From CAZLGC01 sp964559275 (GTDB taxonomy: Bacteria > Patescibacteriota > CALEFQ01): DNA of 43,917 nt. The position numbers and the translations under genes are program-made. Every line of letters starts with the position of its first letter. The stretch's first letter is position 1. Where the stretch lies: assembly GCA_964559275.1 (NCBI GenBank), contig CAZLGC010000004.1, positions 1 to 43,917 on the forward strand, written 5' to 3'. The notes under the pieces were generated by a model. The model saw nothing but the letters and a program-made list of their open reading frames with translations, had not been told where the DNA came from and ran no database searches. Positions 13,595 through 21,030 of this stretch are shown here, piece after piece.

Positions 13595-13888
13595 ATGAAT
13601 GATTATGAAATCGGGTATAAAGGTTGCTACATCCAAGACCACAACTTTTCCTATGTTTGCACAATCCCAATTGAAACTGCGATTGCATGGGTAAAAACAT
13701 CCTGCCCAGGGCATGACATGGGGTGCGGTATGGTTACAGGCCAACTAACTATTGACAAAAACACTGACACCGACGCTGATAAAAACGGGTGGCTCAATAA
13801 AATGTTTATTGTTGTATCGGAAAGTAATGGAAAATGGATTGCGCTTGCAAAATGGGATGACCGTTTTTTTGTCTATAAAGAAAGATAA
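13595..13888 (+). CDS. Hypothetical protein
   Basis: A 97-aa protein, MNDYEIGYKGCYIQDHNFSYV..., probably a mixed alpha/beta fold (aromatic, beta-rich ends), with an excellent ribosome site (AGGAGGG). Cysteines at positions 11, 22, 37 and 44 are not in a standard finger. Its TAA stop begins a stem-loop. No family recognised. Confidence 0.6.
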   Translation: MNDYEIGYKGCYIQDHNFSYVCTIPIETAIAWVKTSCPGHDMGCGMVTGQLTIDKNTDTDADKNGWLNKMFIVVSESNGKWIALAKWDDRFFVYKER

Positions 13889-13927
13889 CAAATAAATCCA
13901 GCGGATAAACCGCCGATTTAGGGCGTT
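13886..13927 (+). repeat. Short stem-loop after stop codon
   Basis: TAAATC (13893) pairs with GATTTA (13915) and GCGG (13901) with CCGC (13910). The outer ends read TAAC...CGTT, with the TAA being the stop codon. The geometry, paired ends, unpaired spacer and inner stem, resembles a minimal attC. Confidence 0.5.
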
Positions 13928-13937
13928 CAATTTTCAC

Positions 13938-14123
13938 ATGACCAAAAAACCAAAATGCAACTGCCATCAATGGGCTGAAATCGGGACATATTTTTGTCCG
14001 GTGCATGGATATGAGAACCAATTTAGGAGAGGGGCTGTAAATAACCCCGCAACCCTGCACCCCACTAAGCACCACAAACAGGCTCGCTCAGAGGCCGAAA
14101 ACGGGGTTATAATTGAAAAGTAA
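13938..14123 (+). CDS. Small Cys/His-rich protein
   Basis: A 61-aa protein, MTKKPKCNCHQWAEIGTYFC..., with CNCHQW and CPVHG, a plausible metal site, then a basic/polar tail. There is no good ribosome site, only ATG after a short gap from the stem-loop, so the call rests on the Cys/His pattern and position. Confidence 0.45.
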   Translation: MTKKPKCNCHQWAEIGTYFCPVHGYENQFRRGAVNNPATLHPTKHHKQARSEAENGVIIEK

Positions 14124-14153
14124 TGCTGTGACATGGGGAAAGGAGAAGGAATT

Positions 14154-14210
14154 ATGACCGACAAAGAAAAACAAACCCAAATAGAAAAATCCATGAAGGA
14201 TTATTTTTAA
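14154..14210 (+). CDS. 18-aa peptide
   Basis: MTDKEKQTQIEKSMKDYF with an excellent ribosome site (AAAGGAGAAGG) just before the ATG. The peptide is charged and helical. It may be translated as a small regulator, or the site could be a relic. The next 14211-14299 has minor pairing but no gene. Confidence 0.4.
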   Translation: MTDKEKQTQIEKSMKDYF

Positions 14211-14299
14211 ATCGGGGGGAATCGGGAAATAAAAACAAGCGGCCACACGAAAGCGTCTTGCGATGCAACCTTGCAGCTTACTTTTTCTTAGGAGTTAAT

Positions 14300-14680
14300 A
14301 TGGATACTAAAAAATATGCAGATTGGATTGACCAGAATGTTACAAAAACATACGGGAAGTGCGAGGAGTATACAGAGTTGATGGCGAAAGCATTCCCTGA
14401 GTTGACCCGTGTGAGAGGGCATTATCATTGCTTTGATTGGGGTAAACGTGAACATTGGTGGTTAGTAACTAAAGAAGGTCAAATCATTGATCCAACATCT
14501 GCTCAATTTCCGAGTAAAGGGCTTGGAAATTATGAACCGTGGATTGAAGGGACAAAAGAACCAACAGGAAAATGTATATATTGCGGTGGATACGCATATG
14601 ATGGAAATATTTGGTGTTCTGATGAGTGTAAACAAAAACTTATCGCTTATCACAATTTCCAAGGTAAAATAAAATCATAG
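14300..14680 (+). CDS. Papain/transglutaminase-like protein with zinc tail
   Basis: A 126-aa protein. A conserved Cys in YGKCEEYTELMAKAFPEL, a His in EHWWLV and an Asp in IIDPTSAQF give a Cys-His-Asp order like that of transglutaminase/papain-fold enzymes. I recall a phage hypothetical family with the same three motifs. The C-terminus has a zinc ribbon (CIYCGG...CSDEC). It may cut or cross-link host proteins; this is inference. TTAGGAG sets the start at the second Met of the frame. Confidence 0.55.
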   Translation: MDTKKYADWIDQNVTKTYGKCEEYTELMAKAFPELTRVRGHYHCFDWGKREHWWLVTKEGQIIDPTSAQFPSKGLGNYEPWIEGTKEPTGKCIYCGGYAYDGNIWCSDECKQKLIAYHNFQGKIKS

Positions 14681-14720
14681 TGCGCCTGATCGTGGGCGTT
14701 ATCTGTCAGGGGGGAGTAAG

Positions 14721-14903
14721 ATGGAAAGATGTATTTTTTGCGGTAGCAAAAACTTGGGACCGATTGAACATGACGTTGTGTCCGAGGGTGAAGACCCACA
14801 ATATTACACACTTGAAGACATTTACTATAGAAAGTGCCTTGATTGTGGCGAACTAACAGATAGCAATGCTACTCCAAGGGATGCAAAAAGGCCGCACCCC
14901 TGA
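14721..14903 (+). CDS. Zinc-ribbon protein
   Basis: A 60-aa protein with CIFCGSKNL (4-7) and CLDCGELTD (39-42), a clear zinc ribbon, and an acidic linker. A strong ribosome site (GGGGGGAG) is present. Its TGA lies inside a CCCCTGATGCGGGG hairpin. It is the last gene of the rightward operon. Confidence 0.65.
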   Translation: MERCIFCGSKNLGPIEHDVVSEGEDPQYYTLEDIYYRKCLDCGELTDSNATPRDAKRPHP

Positions 14904-14909
14904 TGCGGG

Positions 14910-14959
14910 GCGTTAAGAACTCGTCTTAAAAATTCCCTTTGTGTTAAAAAACTTAACGC
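14910..14959. terminator. Convergent terminator region
   Basis: Between the rightward early operon and the leftward late operon, GCGTTAAG (14910-14917) pairs with CTTAACGC (14952-14959), and a smaller hairpin TTAAGA/TCTTAA (14913/14924) with A- and T-rich flanks is an alternative. It fits a bidirectional terminator for the converging operons. Confidence 0.5.
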
Positions 14960-15228
14960 TAATCCCACCCCTCGCCCTCTTTAATCACCCAGGCGTTCTG
15001 CACAGCGGACATAGCAGCACCAATCGCCGCTTTTGGTGCCTGGCGCTTAACTTGATCGACCGCAAAGTCAAATTTTTCCTTCCCGGTCCCGCCATTTTTT
15101 TCAGCCGCTACAACAGCGTTAAGCGCAATTGGCAATAATACATCAACGCTCATTTTAAGGATGGCTTTGATTAGCCGGATAATATCAGGTTTAATTTTTG
15201 TGAAAATCATTTTGATTTTTTGCCACAT
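14959..15228 (-). CDS. Holin-like protein (LLH-type?)
   Basis: An 89-aa protein. Residues about 4-45 are hydrophobic/amphipathic (IKMIFTKIKPDIIRLIKAIL and VDVLLPIALNAVVAAEKN), and the C-terminal GGTGKEKFDFAVDQVKRQAP recalls the conserved GTGKEK block of LLH-family phage holins. It would make pores in the inner membrane to release endolysin. It sits at the 3' end of the late operon; AAAAAGGAG precedes the ATG. Confidence 0.5.
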   Translation of the reverse strand: MWQKIKMIFTKIKPDIIRLIKAILKMSVDVLLPIALNAVVAAEKNGGTGKEKFDFAVDQVKRQAPKAAIGAAMSAVQNAWVIKEGEGWD

Positions 15229-15340
15229 TATCAGTCTCCTTTTTTCTTTTTCTGCGTTTAATTTTCTTAATCCAGTTATAAATAATATCAGTTGTACCCG
15301 ATATTTTAAAGCACCAATTGTCTTTACTTGGCAGTTGCAT
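15191..15340 (-). CDS. Small basic hypothetical protein
   Basis: A 49-aa candidate, MQLPSKDNWCFKISGTTDII..., with a Lys/Arg-rich centre (KKIKRRKRKK). It overlaps the stop of the Cys protein upstream and the start of the holin-like gene, and its own codons encode the holin's ribosome site. Weak ribosome site. It may be real by packing but could be fortuitous. Confidence 0.3.
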   Translation of the reverse strand: MQLPSKDNWCFKISGTTDIIYNWIKKIKRRKRKKETDNVAKNQNDFHKN

Positions 15341-15506
15341 TACACCGAGCTTCTTGCGTTATTTCAACAGCTGTTTTATTATTTTTAATTCTTTCTTTTT
15401 TGTCCGCACGCTTTTTTTTACATTCAGAGCACATACACATAGAGCCGCCACCGATATAACCTTTTTTGCCTGTCTCATTAAAATGCTGATAATTAATCCA
15501 GACCAT
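15324..15506 (-). CDS. Small Cys/Lys-rich protein
   Basis: A 60-aa protein, MVWINYQHFNETGKKGYIGG..., with CMCSEC (24-29) in front of a strongly basic helix (KKKRADKKERIKNNK). GGGAG lies upstream at a long spacing. It may bind nucleic acid or a metal. No family recognised. Confidence 0.45.
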   Translation of the reverse strand: MVWINYQHFNETGKKGYIGGGSMCMCSECKKKRADKKERIKNNKTAVEITQEARCNATAK

Positions 15507-15529
15507 TTTTTAAGCTCCCGATAAAAAAT

Positions 15530-16072
15530 TTATAAAGCATTATGCTCTTTCAAATATTGATAAGCAGATGAAGTTGTATTACAATTTGGGAATCCATGTT
15601 CAACTTCTGCTCTCCACCGGGCTTTTACGGCATTGATAAATTTTTTATAATAGCCTAGGTTAATTCCTTTATAATAGACTGTTATTTTAGAATGCCATTT
15701 TTTTTGATTTTTACACCAACATATTCCAGTAACCCCGGTTATATTTGTCTTTATTATCGGTTTATTTCTATTATTGCATTGATTTGTTACATGTCTTAAA
15801 TTAGAAAACTTATTGTTGTAACGAATACCATCTATGTGATCAATTTGATGCTCTGGAAAATAACCTTCCATATACAACCATGCAAGTCGGTGTCCATAAT
15901 AATATTTGCGATTAATTCCGATTAAAAGGTATCCCTGTGGAGAAATATATCCTGCGGCACTCCCTTTTTTTATTCTCCAACCGTATGGATTTTTCCAGAT
16001 AAAAACACCAGTTTCTGGGTCATAATGTAATAATTTTTTTAATTGTTCTTGGGTGAGTTTTTCTTTTGGCAT
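15530..16072 (-). CDS. HNH homing endonuclease with AP2-like domain
   Basis: A 180-aa protein. Residues about 45-110 contain HRLAWLYMEGYFPEHQIDHIDG and NKFSNLRHVTNQCNNRNK, the HNH_3-type core (IDHIDG, NLR, N-N). The C-terminal part (TGVTGICWCKNQKKWHSKI, then NAVKARWRAEVE) is an AP2-like DNA-binding module. Such free-standing genes are mobile. CAGGAGA before ATG 16072 fixes the start over an upstream one. It sits between lysis-region genes as an insertion. Confidence 0.8.
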   Translation of the reverse strand: MPKEKLTQEQLKKLLHYDPETGVFIWKNPYGWRIKKGSAAGYISPQGYLLIGINRKYYYGHRLAWLYMEGYFPEHQIDHIDGIRYNNKFSNLRHVTNQCNNRNKPIIKTNITGVTGICWCKNQKKWHSKITVYYKGINLGYYKKFINAVKARWRAEVEHGFPNCNTTSSAYQYLKEHNAL

Positions 16073-16186
16073 GATAAAATCTCCTGTAATTTTATCCTGA
16101 TGGTTTATATGCGGAAGCCGATCAGGAAGTCGGTTTTCGGGGGCGACCCTATCCGCATTTATGATTAGATTTGATAATAACATTAT

Positions 16187-16702
16187 TTATTTTATTGTGT
16201 CAATAAAACAATACTTATCCGTTTCCAGTTCCGTATCCCCGCAATCCGGGCAAGGTACCGGCTCAGGACAGTCACCGGCAACCTCAACGATTTTTTCAAT
16301 TTCGACTTTCTGAATCACCGGCACTTCGACAATTTTTTCAACTTCCTGAATCACCGGGATCTCAACAACCACCTCTTTTTCAATGATTTCCGGCAGGCAG
16401 TCCGGGCAACAGGAATCGCAAGCGGGGCATTCAATGGATTCCGACAACGCCGTAACTGTTACTTTTTTACCAACATATCCCTCAAGCGACAGTGTTGTCG
16501 GATTTTTAAATATGTTTTTATCTTCAATCCCTTTTACTTGTTCATCCCCTTCAACAATCCAACCTGTGAAAATATGTCCAGGCTTAAGGAAAACTCCTAA
16601 TCGATATTCAATGTATTTTTTACAGGAATCTTCCCACGGAAAATGATAAATTGTTTCTGTGATTGGCTTGGTGCCGTCAGGATCTTCTTTCCAAATTTGC
16701 AA
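16187..16702 (-). CDS. Cys-rich protein with EVxKIVEVPV repeats
   Basis: A 171-aa protein from a TTG start. An N-terminal domain (1-85) looks beta-rich. It is followed by CPACDSCCPDC, then a repetitive linker (EIPVIQEVEKIVEVPVIQ... about 112-140) of the 'EVPV' type seen in extended surface linkers, and a second Cys pair (CPEPVPCPDC). It may be a virion or envelope-exposed spacer protein. The frame stays open upstream to the TGA of the previous gene, without a better start, so the N-terminus is uncertain. Confidence 0.45.
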   Translation of the reverse strand: MQIWKEDPDGTKPITETIYHFPWEDSCKKYIEYRLGVFLKPGHIFTGWIVEGDEQVKGIEDKNIFKNPTTLSLEGYVGKKVTVTALSESIECPACDSCCPDCLPEIIEKEVVVEIPVIQEVEKIVEVPVIQKVEIEKIVEVAGDCPEPVPCPDCGDTELETDKYCFIDTIK

Positions 16703-16750
16703 AGCACTAATTCCCTCAGTTGCCTCTACACGAAAGGCGGGGTCAGACGG

Positions 16751-16855
16751 TCACTTAGACCACGCAGAATCAATATTCCACATCGACCAGAACATATAAC
16801 CAACAACCACGGCAATTAATAATAAGATTATTTTTTCAGGTTTTGTGAGTTTCAT
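16751..16855 (-). CDS. 34-aa membrane peptide
   Basis: MKLTKPEKIILLLIAVVVGY... has one hydrophobic helix (9-25) and a short polar tail. AAAGGAGGA precedes the ATG, which overlaps the upstream stop (TAATG). It belongs to a set of tiny lysis-region membrane proteins. A longer upstream frame (to 17008) is less likely because of the strong internal ribosome site. Confidence 0.5.
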   Translation of the reverse strand: MKLTKPEKIILLLIAVVVGYMFWSMWNIDSAWSK

Positions 16856-17142
16856 TAAAAATCCTCCTTTGACCCCAAAAGGCACAACCCGTTTCTTCCG
16901 CCGGCAATAAACTGAAATTTGATCGCAGTATATCCATGTCGTTTCAATGCTCGATACCAATGATTCCGGGCTTGTATTATTTTCTTCCCGGTATTGTACC
17001 CCAGGCAAACGCCGATAATGCCATACGGAAAATCAATTAATTCCCATGCTATCGGAAGGTCATCGGCAACGCTGGATTTGACACGTTTTTTATTTAAAAT
17101 CACGACTCTTGGATAGCCCATTTCCGGCCAGCTATCTTTCAT
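16855..17142 (-). CDS. Hypothetical protein
   Basis: A 95-aa protein, MKDSWPEMGYPRVVILNKKR..., likely alpha/beta, with two Cys residues (ICLGYN-like and GLCLLG). AAGGGG precedes the start. It sits in the lysis region between small membrane proteins. No family recognised. Confidence 0.55.
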   Translation of the reverse strand: MKDSWPEMGYPRVVILNKKRVKSSVADDLPIAWELIDFPYGIIGVCLGYNTGKKIIQARNHWYRALKRHGYTAIKFQFIAGGRNGLCLLGSKEDF

Positions 17143-17143
17143 T

Positions 17144-17374
17144 TCATCCCCTTATCGGCGGATATATTTTATTAACTTTCTGTTCTTCTTCTGTATTAAT
17201 TGCCGACTTCAAATCTTTATCGAACCCCGAAACATATTGATCCCCCTTCTTTTCCTTCTCACGCAATTTTTTTATTGCGTGCTTCTGGATTCGCTTTATC
17301 TTTTGCTTTTTCAATAGCCGGTCAATCCAGCCGCCGTATGATATTGTTATCTTCTTTTCAAAAAGCGCCATCAT
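17144..17374 (-). CDS. Basic coiled-coil-like protein
   Basis: A 76-aa protein with a Lys/Arg-rich helical region (LLKKQKIKRIQKHAIKKLRE, 20-40). Two ATGs begin it; GGGGAAG is upstream. It overlaps the stop of the upstream peptide (ATGA). A role in lysis or in the virion is possible from position only. Confidence 0.5.
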   Translation of the reverse strand: MMALFEKKITISYGGWIDRLLKKQKIKRIQKHAIKKLREKEKKGDQYVSGFDKDLKSAINTEEEQKVNKIYPPIRG

Positions 17375-17484
17375 TTCTTCCCCAAAAATTTATTGATAAA
17401 ATATAATGCTGTCGCCGCTGTGATTGCTACGCCCAGATGAAAGAAAAAAACAGTTGTATCTTTTATGTATAAACAAAATTTCAT
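17371..17484 (-). CDS. 37-aa membrane protein
   Basis: MKFCLYIKDTTVFFFHLGVA... with a hydrophobic helix (FFFHLGVAITAATALYFI). It overlaps its neighbours on both sides by 4 nt (ATGA), which supports translation by coupling. No family recognised. Confidence 0.5.
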   Translation of the reverse strand: MKFCLYIKDTTVFFFHLGVAITAATALYFINKFLGKK

Positions 17485-17573
17485 ATCACCATCACCGCAA
17501 GCATGGTCACCGGCACCCAAAAGGCGGCGGCGTATAAAATTTTCCAGAGCGTGTCTTTTGTTTTGTCGTTCAC
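17481..17573 (-). CDS. 30-aa membrane peptide
   Basis: GTG start after GGGGGG. VNDKTKDTLWKILYAAAFWV... is one membrane helix. It is coupled to the next gene by the ATGA overlap and begins directly after the stop of the previous one. Confidence 0.45.
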   Translation of the reverse strand: MNDKTKDTLWKILYAAAFWVPVTMLAVMVI

Positions 17574-17678
17574 TTATTGCCCCCCAATCCGTTTGTTGCT
17601 CACTTTTTTGAAAATCTGATCCACAATGGCCCTGTAATAATGATATTTAAAAAGCAAGTATCTGTAATATTTTTTCAC
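17574..17678 (-). CDS. 34-aa basic aromatic peptide
   Basis: GTG start preceded by GGGAG. VKKYYRYLLFKYHYYRAIVD... is rich in Tyr and basic residues, ends VSNKRIGGQ, and its TAA abuts the next GTG. It lies in the run of tiny overlapping lysis-region genes. The short length means coding is inferred from packing and the ribosome site. Confidence 0.4.
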   Translation of the reverse strand: MKKYYRYLLFKYHYYRAIVDQIFKKVSNKRIGGQ

Positions 17679-17679
17679 C

Positions 17680-17880
17680 TCACGCTCCCAACAAAAACTT
17701 AATTCCATCCTTTGCATAACATATCATAGACAGAATAATTAGGATGAAGACTATGTTTGAAAATCCAAATAGCATCCACATCAACACCGGATGTTTTGGA
17801 CATCTTTTTTTGGTCTCGTCATACGTCCAGAGGATGAAATTAAAAGGCGCTTTGAATATAGCGATTATTTTTTTCATCAT
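17680..17880 (-). CDS. Small membrane protein (holin candidate)
   Basis: A 66-aa protein starting MMKKIIAIFKAPF, with GGAG about 7 nt before the ATG, chosen over an upstream in-frame start. One strong membrane helix (VLMWMLFGFSNIVFILIILSM, about 38-58) and an amphipathic N-terminal helix. With neighbours and a nearby endolysin it may be a second holin or an anti-holin. Not certain. Confidence 0.45.
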   Translation of the reverse strand: MMKKIIAIFKAPFNFILWTYDETKKRCPKHPVLMWMLFGFSNIVFILIILSMICYAKDGIKFLLGA

Positions 17881-18038
17881 GGAAGTCTCCGGCGAATCAT
17901 GTCTTTCCATGAAAATCGAATTTTACCATACCTGTGATACATTTCAATCTGTTCCAATCCGCATCTTGAACAAAATCTACGGCCCCACTCAATTTTTCCC
18001 CATTTATGACCGACAAAAGCGCAGAAACGTATTTTCAT
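17877..18038 (-). CDS. GHKW zinc-ribbon phage protein
   Basis: A 53-aa protein: MKIRFCAFVGHKWGKIEW then GRRFCSRCGLEQ. The C..FGHKW...GR.FC.RCG order is a known small phage/prophage zinc-ribbon pattern (DUF1660-like). ATG overlaps the endolysin stop, and its own stop overlaps the next ATG. Function unknown. Confidence 0.6.
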   Translation of the reverse strand: MKIRFCAFVGHKWGKIEWGRRFCSRCGLEQIEMYHRYGKIRFSWKDMIRRRLP

Positions 18039-18478
18039 ATCACCCGTATCCCTTCCAGTTTCTTATTATGATTCCCAACTGAATAATGAAACCATGGCAC
18101 ATCTTCTTCGATAACCGTAATATATTTATACGGTGTTTCGTGCGGGTGCTGTAAACAATCCCATCGTATTGCGTCTGCCGTTGTGTCAATGGGCATCGGG
18201 TCAAAAGCTCTAAAAAATTTATGGTCTGATAACTTCGCACCAACATGGCAATAAAACGGTCGATACCCACGATATTGATTTGCGTCCGGGTCACCCTTTC
18301 GCCAATACCAATCATTTCCAATCATCCGGCCATGCTTTGCCCTTAATTCATCAGCCGTCCAGAGCAGTTCATAGGGAAATAATCGCCATAATTTTTCACC
18401 ATGCACCGGATACCATTGTTCATAGAAAGACTTTGGTAAAAACTCGTATAACTCAAAATGTTGGGGCTTGAAGGTCAT
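18035..18478 (-). CDS. M15-type peptidase endolysin (candidate)
   Basis: A 147-aa protein. GAKLSDHKFFRAFD gives S-x-H-x4-A-x-D, and VPWFHYSVG supplies W-x-H; these are the metal/catalytic motifs of the D-Ala-D-Ala carboxypeptidase-like M15 family used by many phage endolysins and cut peptidoglycan peptides. No signal peptide is visible, so it needs a holin. It sits in the lysis gene cluster and overlaps its neighbours by 4 nt. Confidence 0.6.
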   Translation of the reverse strand: MTFKPQHFELYEFLPKSFYEQWYPVHGEKLWRLFPYELLWTADELRAKHGRMIGNDWYWRKGDPDANQYRGYRPFYCHVGAKLSDHKFFRAFDPMPIDTTADAIRWDCLQHPHETPYKYITVIEEDVPWFHYSVGNHNKKLEGIRVI

Positions 18479-18774
18479 TTGTAATCAACCCTTATTTTAT
18501 CCTCACATCCAACATGATTGGCGATAATTTCGATATTCTTATCAATCCTGTGAAACAATCGACTATTTTCAAGCGTGTTGGCCCTGACATTAGATATCTG
18601 AGTTGTTGCCACCATGAACAAAATCAAACCCATTGCAGCCAAGCCACCAATTACAAAAACAAAAACGGGCCAGCCGATTTTCTTTTTAAGCTCATCTGAA
18701 TTTGTGATTGAGATGGTTTTCGCTGCTTTAGCACATTGTTCAACTGCTTCGTGGTGCTTACAAACTTCATTCAT
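18475..18774 (-). CDS. Membrane-anchored coiled-coil protein
   Basis: A 99-aa protein. An N-terminal soluble helix (1-30, with HHEAVEQCAKAA) is followed by a strong membrane segment (WPVFVFVIGGLAAMGLILFMV, 35-56) and a C-terminal helical domain (QISNVRANTLENSRLFHRID). It could be a spanin-like or hemolysin-type accessory to lysis. I choose the ATG at 18774 over a GTG slightly upstream. Confidence 0.5.
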   Translation of the reverse strand: MNEVCKHHEAVEQCAKAAKTISITNSDELKKKIGWPVFVFVIGGLAAMGLILFMVATTQISNVRANTLENSRLFHRIDKNIEIIANHVGCEDKIRVDYK

Positions 18775-18868
18775 GCTTACCACCCTGTCAAGTCAGCTAT
18801 AAATTGTTCCTGCTTGGAAGTCATCTTCAAGGCCCTTTTCTATGCGTATCTACCGCCATGTTTGTTGA

Positions 18869-19099
18869 TTACTTTTCATCGTATTCCCCGTCAAACATAC
18901 CTGCATCCTGACATAAAACATACAGCATATAGTCTTTTTCAGAAGTTGAAAGCTGCTTGAACGTTTTTTCCTTATGCTTTTCTTTTTCTATTTTCACCTT
19001 AACTTTAACCTGATCAACTGCCGGGGTTATCTTTTTCGCAATCACAGGCATTGAAGCAAGCAAAAAACCACAGACAAACGCTATTATTATTTTTCTCAT
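18869..19099 (-). CDS. Small secreted/anchored protein (spanin-like?)
   Basis: A 76-aa protein, MRKIIIAFVCGFLLASMPVI..., with a signal peptide (hydrophobic 4-20, then AKK) followed by a Lys/Glu-rich stretch (VKVKIEKEKHKEKTFK) and an acidic tail. GGAGG fixes the ATG. A periplasmic or outer-membrane-linked lysis role is plausible but not shown. No lipobox is evident. Confidence 0.5.
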   Translation of the reverse strand: MRKIIIAFVCGFLLASMPVIAKKITPAVDQVKVKVKIEKEKHKEKTFKQLSTSEKDYMLYVLCQDAGMFDGEYDEK

Positions 19100-19446
19100 T
19101 CTGGAACCTCCTGTACCCATCCATCACGTTCATATAGTTCTGCCGGATCGCCTGATATGTAATACTTATTGTCACCGTTGCTGTCCACAAGCCAGACCTT
19201 ACCGTGTTTTACTAAATCTTTGCACAGCGCCTTGTTATTAGGGTCAACCTCGTCGATACTGTATATCAACAGCACCCGATCATTGAAATTGTCTGCTGGA
19301 TCATACGCAAACGAATCCCGGTAATATACACAATCAAAAATCCGCCCGTCGTTAGGGTTGTAATAAACCGAAAACGTATCTTTCTCGATTGCAAACGCAG
19401 GAGTAGCAATTAATAATATCGTTAAAATTAAGATTAGTTTTTTCAT
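19096..19446 (-). CDS. Secreted hypothetical protein
   Basis: A 116-aa protein with a clean Sec signal peptide (MKKLILILTILLIATPAFA, cleavage after AFA), followed by an acidic, aromatic domain (YYNPNDGRIFDCVYYRD...). AAGGAGG precedes the ATG. It overlaps the next gene by 4 nt. Two Cys residues might form a disulphide in the periplasm. Function unknown. Confidence 0.6.
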   Translation of the reverse strand: MKKLILILTILLIATPAFAIEKDTFSVYYNPNDGRIFDCVYYRDSFAYDPADNFNDRVLLIYSIDEVDPNNKALCKDLVKHGKVWLVDSNGDNKYYISGDPAELYERDGWVQEVPE

Positions 19447-19455
19447 TTTTCCTCC

Positions 19456-21021
19456 TTAAAATATTGTTCCAGCCGGAGCAGGCGATTCGTTAGCCGTTGA
19501 TCCGTCAGGCTGAGTGCTACCGGTAAAAATAATACCATAACTCGTTTTGAGTCCATATTCCGGATCAGTGCCGAACTCATCATTGTCGATGCTGACAACT
19601 TCTGCACCAAGTGCCGAGGTAATTCCAAATTTTATGTTGCTCACCCAGCTATCACGCACTTCCCCGCATGAGTTATCAAACCGAAAGCCAGAACCATCGC
19701 CGGTGCCATCTCCATCAGCGACACAACGATAAACGTATACATACCCGCTTGACGCTACTTGTATAGCACTTTTACTTGATGCAGAATCAAATTCAATTTC
19801 TACGTTGTAAATGTCTACCTGTTTACACCTAAAAATATTAATACCATCACATCCAGCAAAATCAAGAAGCACAGACGGATCTGTAGTGCCAGGATTTGGG
19901 GCTGAATCCCCTGTATTCCCGTAAAAATTCACTCTACGATCAAAATCACTAAACTGCAAATTTGATGTCATGCTTGAATTATATGTTCCATCTCCAAATT
20001 GAAACGTAACGGCCTCCCCATATTTTGGTTGCCGATCAATCAATGCGTTAATTTCTGCTGCTGTATTAGCGGACGTTAGACTAATTGTTACTGCCTCGCA
20101 TGCCCGAAATCCACCGCATTCAACTAGTTCAAAATTGGTACCGTCTTTGCAGACGAGTAACGCACCACCATCGGGGATCTGGTAGTCCATTGACTGAGGA
20201 GTTGCAATATTCCCCTGAGCTGTAATAAAAATATCCCGGTCGGTGTGTTCGTAAGTTAAAAATAACTGATCCCCGGCATCCAGATTAGTTGCCGTGATTG
20301 TGTCAAGATAATCGTCTGCATCAGACTCACCATCAACGCTGTGATGCTGCCCGGTCGGCGTGATTGCATTGCTTGAGATAGTGAGTTCGGATGATGCGCC
20401 GACGTTTACGTCAATACTTGTCAACTGGCTTCCGTCCACCGGCGGAAGCTTTGCAGATCCGTCAAGCTGTACCGCCTGATTTGCGCCGGTGCCGAAGCCG
20501 TAGGTGATTAGGGTTGAAACGCTGGCCGGAACAGATGACAAAATACCCCATGCCACGTCCGATAGAGCGTCACCCCCACCCGTGTCGTGTTCTGAAGCGT
20601 GGGTTTCTGATTCATAACCAGCACCGCTATGATCCCCCCACCCATAAGCCGTATCCCAATTTGATTCTTGCGTAAGCGTTGGGGCAGCATTGGTTGACCC
20701 ATCCGTCATGTCATCCATATTTACATTTGTGTAATCAATTTCATTATCACTGACTGAGCCAGTGATTAATGCGCCGTTTTCGTCCAGATCGTTTGCAGCC
20801 GCCCACCCTTCAAATGTTGTTTTGGCTGTGTTTAAATCAATGGCTGTCCGGTTTTCCTGTAAAGCTGTTTCAACTTCCGTTGCTGTTATTTTATCTTCGG
20901 CATCAACAATTTGAATATCAACCGCCGACCCGCCCCCATAAACCGTGAACGAAGCTGCCGTTTGAAGTGGCCATAAAAAAAGTATGACAAAGAAAGATAA
21001 AATATATAATCGAAATTTCAT
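19456..21021 (-). CDS. Tail-fibre/spike protein with signal peptide and beta-helix
   Basis: A 521-aa protein. It starts with a Sec-type signal peptide (MKFRLYILSFFVILFLW...AAS). A low-complexity fibre-like stretch follows (residues 30-250, rich in Thr/Asp/Gly, with GYGWGDHSGAGYE), and the C-terminal part (350-490) has repeated DGINIFRCKQVDIYNVEIEF-type rungs, as in right-handed beta-helices of tailspikes. It probably binds or degrades host surface glycans. A signal peptide on a fibre is unusual. Clear SD. Confidence 0.65.
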   Translation of the reverse strand: MKFRLYILSFFVILFLWPLQTAASFTVYGGGSAVDIQIVDAEDKITATEVETALQENRTAIDLNTAKTTFEGWAAANDLDENGALITGSVSDNEIDYTNVNMDDMTDGSTNAAPTLTQESNWDTAYGWGDHSGAGYESETHASEHDTGGGDALSDVAWGILSSVPASVSTLITYGFGTGANQAVQLDGSAKLPPVDGSQLTSIDVNVGASSELTISSNAITPTGQHHSVDGESDADDYLDTITATNLDAGDQLFLTYEHTDRDIFITAQGNIATPQSMDYQIPDGGALLVCKDGTNFELVECGGFRACEAVTISLTSANTAAEINALIDRQPKYGEAVTFQFGDGTYNSSMTSNLQFSDFDRRVNFYGNTGDSAPNPGTTDPSVLLDFAGCDGINIFRCKQVDIYNVEIEFDSASSKSAIQVASSGYVYVYRCVADGDGTGDGSGFRFDNSCGEVRDSWVSNIKFGITSALGAEVVSIDNDEFGTDPEYGLKTSYGIIFTGSTQPDGSTANESPAPAGTIF

Positions 21022-21030
21022 GCCCCCTCC

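Noticed and set aside
12506..14720. A complete integron
   Set aside because: No integrase or attI is visible, and only some elements fit the attC consensus ends (GTTRRRY); the cassette idea is kept only as a hypothesis.
18784..18868. 15-aa ORF (MTSKQEQFIADLTGW)
   Set aside because: Too short, with no ribosome site of quality; may be leader sequence only.
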